From an uncultured Gammaproteobacteria bacterium (lineage in GTDB: Bacteria; Pseudomonadota; Gammaproteobacteria; Pseudomonadales; DT-91), in assembly GCA_929200485.1 (NCBI GenBank), contig CAKMZU010000226.1, forward strand, positions 1 to 5,988: DNA of 5,988 bases, read 5' to 3'. Below are positions 1 to 5,450 of the stretch, one piece after another. Every line of letters starts with the position of its first letter. The stretch's first letter is position 1. The notes beneath the pieces were generated by a model, which saw only the letters and a list, made by a program, of their open reading frames with translations, did not search any database and was not told where the DNA came from. Made by a program: the position numbers and the translations under genes.

Positions 1-942
1 GTCTATGCTGACATAATGCGCAACGTCGGCAATAGCGACGAACAATCGCCAGCCGCCAGATTTTTTGGTTTCACAATAAACTGCGTCATCAAAGTCTCGG
101 GCATCTTCACCATCAATAGTAATAAATGGGTATTGTCGTAAATCAATCCGCTTCTTGACGTCGGTGGTCTCAGGCTCGCTGCCAAGAGGAGCTGACTCAT
201 CTAAGACGGCTTGTGGCCACTCCCAGGGGATATCAAAATTGCGCGTGGCAATTTCAATTTCAATGCCTGGATCAGTCGTTTTTCCAATGACTTGCTTGAT
301 GATGCCCCTGGGTGCTTCGCGGAGGGTGGGTTGCTTGGTAATTTCGATAGAGACTATTTCATCATGAGCAACTGAAAATTGATCAGCGTTATCGATAAAG
401 ACGCTGAGATGAATTTTGGGGTTTTCAGCAACCAGTCGTGTTGATTTTGTATCATGAACCAGTCGGCCTGCAAGGTGGGTTGTTCGGTTTTCAATGACAC
501 GAATGATGTCGCCGTCGCGTTTGCCTTGTTTCGTTTCTCTGGTAACAAGAACTTTTACTTGATCACCGTGGAAAGCTTTTCGGGTTTCTCTTGCACTGAC
601 AAAAATATCTTTCTTACCATCGTCAGCAATGATAAAGCCGAAGCCGTCTTTATTAATGCTTAAGCGTCCTGTGACTAATAGGTTTTCATCAAAAACACTG
701 TATTCACCCTGTCGATTCTGACTGAGTTGGAAGTCACGAATCATAGCGCCCAAACGATAAGTGAGTGCCTGACGGGATTCATCATCAAAAATTCCAAGTT
801 TTTCAGCTAAAAGGTTGAACCTAATGGGTTTTCGCTGCTCTTTAATAAGATCAAGGATGTGTTCACGGCTGGCAATGGGGTTAGCGTAATTTTTCGCTTC
901 TCGCTTTGCGTGAGGGTCTTTTATTGTCGGTTTATCTACCAT
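1..942 (-). CDS. rnr: Ribonuclease R, N-terminal 314 residues (cut by left window edge)
   Basis: RNase R is a processive 3'-to-5' exoribonuclease of the RNase II/RNB family that degrades structured RNA and acts in mRNA and rRNA quality control in the cytoplasm. Translating the minus strand from the ATG at 942-940 gives 314 uninterrupted codons to the window edge. The order matches the family: a basic N-terminus with YANPIASRE (19-27, close to the E. coli YANPIPSRE), a winged-helix-like segment (about 28-85), two cold-shock-type RNA-binding domains (about 88-155 and 158-235, the first with KDGFGFI at 98-104), then the start of the catalytic RNB domain. That domain carries TIDGEDARDFDD (275-286), whose D277, D283, D285 and D286 have the spacing of the E. 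coli metal-binding aspartates. The C-terminal RNB part and S1 domain lie outside the window. The ribosome binding site is weak (no GGAG-like match before the ATG), but the start fits homologue N-termini. The gene is divergent from the RDD gene. Confidence 0.96.
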   Translation of the reverse strand, partial: MVDKPTIKDPHAKREAKNYANPIASREHILDLIKEQRKPIRFNLLAEKLGIFDDESRQALTYRLGAMIRDFQLSQNRQGEYSVFDENLLVTGRLSINKDGFGFIIADDGKKDIFVSARETRKAFHGDQVKVLVTRETKQGKRDGDIIRVIENRTTHLAGRLVHDTKSTRLVAENPKIHLSVFIDNADQFSVAHDEIVSIEITKQPTLREAPRGIIKQVIGKTTDPGIEIEIATRNFDIPWEWPQAVLDESAPLGSEPETTDVKKRIDLRQYPFITIDGEDARDFDDAVYCETKKSGGWRLFVAIADVAHYVSID

Positions 943-1060
943 AAATACCAGATTGTTTGGAGTCCAGAGTGTGCAGCCTATAAAAAATCCTGGAAAGTTT
1001 AAAAAAAGTTGTCTTAAAATTATCTGAATGAGGCTGGCTTGCTTGGTGACTAAAGGGCAT

Positions 1061-1082
1061 TTGACGACCTATTGACGACCAT
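1061..1082. repeat. 11-bp imperfect tandem repeat in the rnr/RDD intergenic region
   Basis: Two adjacent copies, TTGACGACCTA (1061-1071) and TTGACGACCAT (1072-1082), share their first nine bases. On the plus strand each begins with TTGACG, a near-consensus -35 hexamer, but no convincing -10 lies at the right distance. On the minus strand the repeat (GGTCGTCAA twice) would fall in the rnr leader if rnr starts from the proposed promoters at 1102-1142. It could be a regulator site with one face per 11 bp, roughly one helical turn, but that is inference. Confidence 0.55.
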
Positions 1083-1101
1083 CTGCCATCCACAAAAGCC
1101 A

Positions 1102-1142
1102 AATATAGCAAGAAACGGCTCAACAAGAAAAGAATATAGCAA
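1102..1142 (-). promoter_or_regulatory. Pair of extended -10-like elements facing rnr
   Basis: The plus strand carries AATATAGCAA twice (1102-1111 and 1133-1142), 31 bp apart. Read on the minus strand, towards rnr, each is TTGCTATATT, which contains the extended -10 pattern TGnTATATT. The nearer copy has a poor -35 candidate (TTTCTT, minus strand of 1125-1130) at 17 bp; the farther has none worth naming, as is tolerated for extended -10 promoters. Either would give rnr a leader of roughly 150 nt or more. The outer copy lies just upstream of the RDD start codon, so the match could also be chance in AT-rich DNA. Confidence 0.3.
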
Positions 1143-1148
1143 TAAACA

Positions 1149-1676
1149 GTGAGAGCACAGCATTATATGAAAAAGTATGGGGCAAAAAAAATAGCGGGTG
1201 TAAAAGACCATTCTGAAAGTATTGGGTCTTTAGATCAATTTGAACATTCGGAAAATATACCAATGAAATATGCGGGTTTTTGGGTTCGTTTTGTTGCTCA
1301 GATGTTGGATTTGGTGCTGTTTACTTTATTAACGTTGCCTTTTGCTTTGATACTTAATCCAACAGGGCTTCCTATATTAAAAGCACTTTTGGTTGGTACA
1401 GGCGATCTATGGGTGGATATTGGTTTGCCGATTGCCGTGATATTGATTTGTTGGAGCTACCGTGCCGGGACACCAGGTAAATGGCTGTTTAAATTACAGA
1501 TCGTTGATGAAGATACCCACAGGCCAGTTAACATTAAGCAGTCGATTATTCGGATGGTTGGCTATCTTCTGGCATTTTTGCCATTTGGTTTGGGTTATAT
1601 ATGGGTGTTTTTTGATAGAAAAAAACAGGGCTTACATGACAAATTGGCAAGAACCGTCGTGATAGTTAAACAATAG
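1149..1676 (+). CDS. RDD family inner-membrane protein
   Basis: This is a small polytopic membrane protein of the RDD family, named for conserved Arg and Asp residues. Most members have no settled role; a few have been linked to ion transport such as Na+/H+ exchange. Numbering from the GTG at 1149 (175 aa), the family core begins at YAGFWVRFVAQMLD (41-54) with R47 and D54. It continues through a first membrane segment (about 53-71), a second (about 86-103), the typical GTPGKWLFKLQIVD (107-120) and a third hydrophobic stretch (about 136-155). It ends with the family signature FDRKKQGLHDKLARTVV (155-171). The start is uncertain: GTG 1149, ATG 1167 and ATG 1263 are in frame. ATG 1263 (MKYAGFW) matches where many RDD proteins begin and has GGAA upstream; ATG 1167 has GAGAG upstream. 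The first 38 residues are hydrophilic and not part of the domain. It is divergent from rnr and followed by a strong terminator, so probably monocistronic. Confidence 0.88.
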   Translation: MRAQHYMKKYGAKKIAGVKDHSESIGSLDQFEHSENIPMKYAGFWVRFVAQMLDLVLFTLLTLPFALILNPTGLPILKALLVGTGDLWVDIGLPIAVILICWSYRAGTPGKWLFKLQIVDEDTHRPVNIKQSIIRMVGYLLAFLPFGLGYIWVFFDRKKQGLHDKLARTVVIVKQ

Positions 1677-1679
1677 TGT

Positions 1680-1751
1680 AATCTTATTAGATTATGTTTG
1701 CTTACTGTTATAAGAACAGCCTTAGGCTGTTTTTCTTTATTTAATAAGATT
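1680..1751. repeat. 10-bp inverted repeat enclosing the RDD terminator
   Basis: AATCTTATTA (1680-1689) and its exact reverse complement TAATAAGATT (1742-1751) flank the terminator hairpin at 1713-1737. The left arm starts three bases after the RDD stop codon. Paired, the arms would make a long outer stem with the terminator as an inner hairpin, but the arms are A/T-rich, so chance is possible. Confidence 0.5.
1713..1737 (+). terminator. Intrinsic terminator of the RDD gene
   Basis: AACAGCC (1715-1721), a three-base TTA loop and GGCTGTT (1725-1731) form a perfect 7-bp stem with three G-C pairs next to the loop. A T-rich tract (TTTTTCTTTATTT from 1729-1730 on) follows on the plus strand. The minus-strand side after the stem is only moderately U-rich, so it should work mainly for plus-strand transcription. 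It separates the RDD gene from ald. Confidence 0.8.
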
Positions 1752-1764
1752 GAATGTGGAATAA

Positions 1765-1793
1765 CTGTCAATTTAGGTAAATTTTTATATAGA
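1765..1793 (+). promoter_or_regulatory. Candidate sigma70 promoter for ald
   Basis: CTGTCA (1765-1770) and TATAGA (1788-1793) are separated by 17 bp, the optimal spacing; the hexamers match TTGACA and TATAAT at about four positions each. It lies just after the RDD terminator and would give ald a leader of about 80 nt. The leader shows no obvious riboswitch or attenuator. Alanine dehydrogenase genes are often under Lrp/AsnC-type control, but no such gene or clear operator is visible here. Confidence 0.4.
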
Positions 1794-1881
1794 AATAAGG
1801 TCAAATAACAACAGCTTTTTGGGTTCGAGTAAAACTATTTTAACAACATAAATAAATCGTCCTGGAAAAAGAGGATAGCGC

Positions 1882-3012
1882 ATGTTAATCGGTGTACCTA
1901 AAGAAATTAAAAATCAGGAATATCGAGTAGGGTTAACGCCTGCTGGGGTGAGAGAGTTATGCCGTAACGGCCATAAAGTGGTGGTTGAAACCGGTGCAGG
2001 GGCCGGTGTGTCTCTAACAGATGAAATGTACCGTGCTGCAGGTGCTGACATAGCAAAAACGGCTGAAGATATTTTTGATACAGCGAAATTGATTGTCAAA
2101 GTTAAGGAGCCTCAGCCGAATGAATGCAGACAGTTTAAAGAAGATCAAATGCTTTTTACTTTTTTGCATTTAGCCCCTGACCCCATCCAGACAGATTTAT
2201 TGGTGAAATCCAAGTGCACAGCGATTGCTTATGAGACAGTGACAGATAATCGGGGTTCTTTACCTTTGCTAGCACCAATGAGTGAAGTGGCCGGCAGAAT
2301 CGCTATTCAGGCTGGGGCACATTGCCTTGAAAATGCCCAAGGTGGTAATGGCATGCTATTGGGTGGGGTGCCCGGTGTTCAGGCAGCCAATGTGATTGTC
2401 TTAGGTGGCGGCGTGGTTGGATTAAATGCTGCCCGAATGGCAGCAGGTCTTGGTGCCCGTGTCACGATTCTTGATCGGAGTGTTCCTCGCCTAAAAGAGA
2501 TTGATGAATTATTTGGGGATAAAATGCAAACCCTGTATTCGACAACACATGCCATTGAACGTTTGCTGGAACATGCAGACTTGGTTGTTGGTGCGGTACT
2601 TATCCCGGGTGCGTCTGCACCAAAGTTGATTAGTCGGGATATGTTAAGTCGTATGCAAGAAGGAGCAGTGATGGTCGATGTTGCTATTGATCAAGGGGGT
2701 TGCTTTGAAACGTCGAAGCCAACAACCCATGACCAACCCACCTATAAAGTCGATGGCGTTGTCCATTATTGTGTGGCAAATATGCCAGGCACTGCAGCGA
2801 GAACATCTACCTTTGCATTGACCAATGTGACCTTACCTTATGTTCTTCAATTAGCGGATAAAAATGTTTCTGCGCTCTTGGACGATCATAACTTTCTTCA
2901 AGGGCTCAATGTGCACAAGGGACAAATCACTAACAAACCGGTAGCCACCTCACTGAATTATAATTTTATGCCCCCCAAAGATGCCTTGGTCAATCTGCCT
3001 TTTGGAGTGTAA
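1882..3012 (+). CDS. ald: Alanine dehydrogenase (NAD+)
   Basis: The enzyme catalyses reversible NAD+-dependent oxidative deamination of L-alanine to pyruvate and ammonium in the cytoplasm, allowing growth on alanine or ammonium assimilation into alanine. The 376-aa product is full family length and collinear with bacterial Ald: it opens MLIGVPKEIKNQEYRVGLTP and carries the pyruvate-binding R15 and K75 (in KVKEP). The catalytic H96 (in FLHLAPD) and D270 (in VDVAIDQGG) are present. The Rossmann motif is VIVLGGGVVGLNAA (171-184), and D198 at the end of the next beta strand is the residue expected for NAD(H) over NADP(H). S134 is also conserved. All of these residues fall at the usual Ald positions, so activity is expected. 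The start is supported by a strong ribosome binding site, AGAGGA (1870-1875), six bases before the ATG. The gene has its own candidate promoter and no clear terminator before the next gene 57 bp on, so read-through into 3070-3600 is possible. Confidence 0.97.
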   Translation: MLIGVPKEIKNQEYRVGLTPAGVRELCRNGHKVVVETGAGAGVSLTDEMYRAAGADIAKTAEDIFDTAKLIVKVKEPQPNECRQFKEDQMLFTFLHLAPDPIQTDLLVKSKCTAIAYETVTDNRGSLPLLAPMSEVAGRIAIQAGAHCLENAQGGNGMLLGGVPGVQAANVIVLGGGVVGLNAARMAAGLGARVTILDRSVPRLKEIDELFGDKMQTLYSTTHAIERLLEHADLVVGAVLIPGASAPKLISRDMLSRMQEGAVMVDVAIDQGGCFETSKPTTHDQPTYKVDGVVHYCVANMPGTAARTSTFALTNVTLPYVLQLADKNVSALLDDHNFLQGLNVHKGQITNKPVATSLNYNFMPPKDALVNLPFGV

Positions 3013-3069
3013 AGGCTTTAGTTATATAGATTAGCGCTTTCTATAAAGTATTAAATTATGCAGGATTCT

Positions 3070-3600
3070 ATGAAAAAATTTATATATAAGGTGTGCATTT
3101 TTTCGTTATTTTTTTCTAGTTTAACAGTCTCTGCAGTTACGGAAACACCTTTTTTGGGGTGGCTGAAAAGTCATTTATTAGATCTAAAAAATAGTAAAGC
3201 CATTAAACTTATCCCTAAATCAGATAGCGTGGTATTTATAAGGATATTGTGCAGTCTTACCTGTTCAGAAAAGTGGATTAACAGTGGGTTCGCGCCTGAA
3301 GCAAAAGAAAAAGTAATACATAAAACTAAGGATGAGTTTAAACAAGCGCTGAAAGAAGCTAAAGCAACGGGAAGAGTGAGTAACAGCTTTTGTCTTAATA
3401 AAAAAGGTAAGCCAGACACCTTTTATAAAATTACATTTAACACCCCTCATGGCTTAAGTATCGACAATAGCCAGTCGGTTGGCTTATGTAATTTTACGGA
3501 GGCATTTAACAATGACGCTGATAGTAAAAAAATTGGTTTTTATTTCGACGCTGAAAATAAAAAATGGACAGTAAAATCAATAGCGCATGATATAGAGTGA
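3070..3600 (+). CDS. Exported four-cysteine protein of unknown function
   Basis: I do not recognise the family. From ATG 3070 the product is 176 aa. It begins with a textbook Sec signal peptide, MKKFIYK followed by a hydrophobic stretch, with probable cleavage after TVSA (about residue 22). The mature part is hydrophilic, lysine-rich and holds four cysteines (C61, C65, C108, C140), a number that allows two disulfides in the periplasm or outside the cell. CSLTC (61-65) is a CxxxC pair, not a thioredoxin CxxC. Another in-frame ATG at 3058 would add four residues (MQDS). I prefer 3070 because AGGA (3062-3065) lies just upstream and the signal peptide then starts with the usual MKK; 3058 has no such site. 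A -10-like TATAAA (3042-3047) lies upstream with no good -35, so the gene may be transcribed alone or by read-through from ald. It is visibly more AT-rich than ald. Confidence 0.8.
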   Translation: MKKFIYKVCIFSLFFSSLTVSAVTETPFLGWLKSHLLDLKNSKAIKLIPKSDSVVFIRILCSLTCSEKWINSGFAPEAKEKVIHKTKDEFKQALKEAKATGRVSNSFCLNKKGKPDTFYKITFNTPHGLSIDNSQSVGLCNFTEAFNNDADSKKIGFYFDAENKKWTVKSIAHDIE

Positions 3601-3623
3601 GTCAACAATCGTGTTGTCATTTT
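3601..3623 (+). terminator. Possible terminator between convergent genes
   Basis: Directly after the TGA of the exported-protein gene, CAACA (3603-3607) and TGTTG (3612-3616) can pair around an ATCG loop. A G-C pair extends the stem beyond one mismatch, and ATTTTAA follows on the plus strand. The stem is short, so efficiency is doubtful. The right arm touches the stop codon of the opposing L,D-transpeptidase gene (3617-3619). No better hairpin is visible for either gene. Confidence 0.35.
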
Positions 3624-5266
3624 AATGTGTGAACCAGCTTTTGTTTTCCTTCATCTGTAAGCAAATCTTCGGTAGGTGTCTTTAATAGCTCAATGAGTTG
3701 CTCATCTCGATGATAGATGTCGTCATAGAAGTGCATACCATCTTTTTCTGGTGCGGCTGTCCAATACATGACGAATACATCAATAGGGTTTTTCAGGTAG
3801 ACTGGTGTTGTTTTTCCAGTGGCTAGTATGTCATCTTGGCGGTTTTCCGTAAATCCTTGGTCTTCACTCAGTAACATTAGCGATAATTCAAATGGGTTCT
3901 CTATACGTATACAGCCATGGCTAAATGATCGATGTTCCTTATTGAATAAATGCTTATTGGGTGTGTCATGCATATAGATGGCGTGCGAGTTTGGGAACAT
4001 GAACTTGACGCGCCCAAGTGGATTTCCTCCGCTAGGGCTTCTTACCAGCCAGTATTTAAAGTTGTTGGGATCTTGCGCACTCCAATTGATGCTGGAAGAG
4101 TTAACGATTTTTCCCTGTGACGTTTTGAGTTTATAGCCTCGAGAGCGCAAGTAGTCAGGGTCGTTTTTGGCTCGTTGTACAATGGCTGGCCGCATGCTTT
4201 TCGGCACAGTCCAGGTCGGGTTATATTCGATATATTTTAACTTTGCCGTAAATACGGGTGTTTTATGCCCTTGTGTACCGACAACGGCCTTGGTTGTCCA
4301 TTCATTGTGCCTGTTTTTAAAGTAGGTTAGCTTGTAGCCGGCGATGTTGACCATTAAATAGCGATTGGTCAGGTCATCTGCAACCCAGCGAGCTCGCTCT
4401 AGGTTGGCTCGAATTTGATCGGCTCTTTGTTGGTAGGATGTGTTTAGGTTGGTGATGGTTCTTGAGCCAATCACTCCATCGTCTTTAAGGCTGTGAAGTT
4501 CCTGATATTTTTTGACTGCTGCGACAATGCTTGAATTATAGAGTGTAGGGTCAGAGAAATTGGCGCGATCGAGCAAGCCAAGTTCATTCAGCTTCTTGGC
4601 GATCTTCGGTATGCTATTAGATCTGCCGCCTGGGCGAATCATGCCTTGATTCGGTATGTTGATACTACTGTATGATCTGGAGAGATTTTCATAATGCTCA
4701 AGGTTTGCCTGTAATTTTTTATACCACGAAAATTGAGGCCTTAACGATGCTAAATCGGATCTTAAGGTACGGTTTCTAATACTGGCCTTTAGCCGATTCA
4801 TGGCATCGCGCGCTTCGTAGTGGCTTTCCTGATAATTCCAGTATTTATTAAGATACTGCGGAGATACTTTGCCATTCATTAGATGAAAAGCGTAGCTATA
4901 AACACCATCGGTTAATAAAATATCAATTTCAGCGCGTAATTTATTTTTTTCGTAGCCTGCTTTGTTATATTTGGAAATCAGTTCATGAAGCTTGTAGTAA
5001 TGGTAATCCTTGGGATATAAGCCGTCTTTTTTGCTGGCTTTAAGAATTTCTATCGCTTCAGGGATGTATTTGTCAGGCCAAATAAGCTGGTTATTATTGC
5101 TTGTGTAGGTTTTGATAATTAACCCTTTGTTAATGAGTCGTTTATCGGCGATACGCTTCTTGTTATATGAAGATAAATAATTGATATATTCTTGAATGTC
5201 TGTGGGTGAAGAAAGTACAAGAGGTATCGTTAAACTCAAGAAAATCAAGGTAGCTAACTTTCTCAT
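3617..5266 (-). CDS. L,D-transpeptidase, YcbB/LdtD type
   Basis: This periplasmic enzyme family forms 3-3 (mDAP-mDAP) peptidoglycan cross-links, using tetrapeptide donor stems and releasing D-Ala; it resists most beta-lactams except carbapenems. The 549-aa product starts with a signal peptide or membrane anchor (MRKLATLIFLSLTIPLVLSS, no clear AxA cleavage site). It has the YcbB layout: an N-terminal scaffold region (about 25-200), a peptidoglycan-binding type 1 segment (about 220-275, with YQELHSLKDDGVIGSRTI at 254-271) and a YkuD catalytic domain (about 303-490). The active site is intact: IYMHDTP (430-436, H433) and SHGCIRIENP (449-458) with nucleophile C452 and R454. The domain also contains the long insertion usual for YcbB between IEYNPTWTVP (346-355) and the catalytic motif, including YWLVRSPSGGNPLGRVKFMF (405-424). 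Length is close to, slightly below, E. coli LdtD. The ribosome binding site is weak (GAGA before the ATG). A -10-like TACAAT (minus strand of 5294-5299) lies upstream without a good -35. It could be called ldtD, but several paralogues usually exist, so no symbol is assigned. Confidence 0.93.
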   Translation of the reverse strand: MRKLATLIFLSLTIPLVLSSPTDIQEYINYLSSYNKKRIADKRLINKGLIIKTYTSNNNQLIWPDKYIPEAIEILKASKKDGLYPKDYHYYKLHELISKYNKAGYEKNKLRAEIDILLTDGVYSYAFHLMNGKVSPQYLNKYWNYQESHYEARDAMNRLKASIRNRTLRSDLASLRPQFSWYKKLQANLEHYENLSRSYSSINIPNQGMIRPGGRSNSIPKIAKKLNELGLLDRANFSDPTLYNSSIVAAVKKYQELHSLKDDGVIGSRTITNLNTSYQQRADQIRANLERARWVADDLTNRYLMVNIAGYKLTYFKNRHNEWTTKAVVGTQGHKTPVFTAKLKYIEYNPTWTVPKSMRPAIVQRAKNDPDYLRSRGYKLKTSQGKIVNSSSINWSAQDPNNFKYWLVRSPSGGNPLGRVKFMFPNSHAIYMHDTPNKHLFNKEHRSFSHGCIRIENPFELSLMLLSEDQGFTENRQDDILATGKTTPVYLKNPIDVFVMYWTAAPEKDGMHFYDDIYHRDEQLIELLKTPTEDLLTDEGKQKLVHTLK

Positions 5267-5366
5267 GATTTCTCGCCGCTTAGAATTATTCAGATTGTAG
5301 ATTAAACGTCATGGGTTTTTAAAATACAACAGGATATTTTGTGTTTTTTTAGGAAGTAAATTTTAA

Positions 5367-5395
5367 TTGATTTTCCTGATTATGGAACCTGTAAT
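5367..5395 (+). promoter_or_regulatory. Candidate sigma70 promoter for the right-edge gene
   Basis: TTGATT (5367-5372) and TGTAAT (5390-5395) are 17 bp apart, matching the consensus hexamers at four and five positions. Transcription would begin near 5402 and give the gene starting at 5451 a short leader of about 50 nt. The surrounding DNA is very A/T-rich, which raises the chance rate of such matches. A perfect 10-bp palindrome, GTTTTAAAAC (5410-5419), lies near the predicted start. Confidence 0.4.
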
Positions 5396-5450
5396 TATTT
5401 TTAATGTCTGTTTTAAAACTTATATCAGTTAAATTTAGTGTGTTGGTTTT

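Noticed and set aside
454..663. Plus-strand frame inside rnr
   Set aside because: It is wholly antisense to well-conserved RNase R coding sequence and shows no independent start signal or recognisable product.
932..1126. Minus-strand frame of 64 codons overlapping the rnr start
   Set aside because: It starts at a TTG without a ribosome binding site, crosses the rnr ATG in another frame, and has an unremarkable composition; it is best explained as chance in the leader.
943..1148. Possible tRNA gene upstream of rnr, as found next to rnr in some gammaproteobacteria
   Set aside because: Neither strand shows a T-loop GTTCAAATC-type motif with matching acceptor and anticodon stems.
3013..3057. 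Hairpin TATAG/CTATA after the ald stop codon as a terminator
   Set aside because: The stem is five A/T-rich pairs with an 11-base loop and no following U-run on the plus strand.
1882..5266. Alanine dehydrogenase and L,D-transpeptidase as one functional alanine/cell-wall system
   Set aside because: L,D-transpeptidases release D-Ala and Ald handles L-Ala, so a metabolic link can be imagined. However, the genes are on opposite strands with separate control and an unrelated gene between them.
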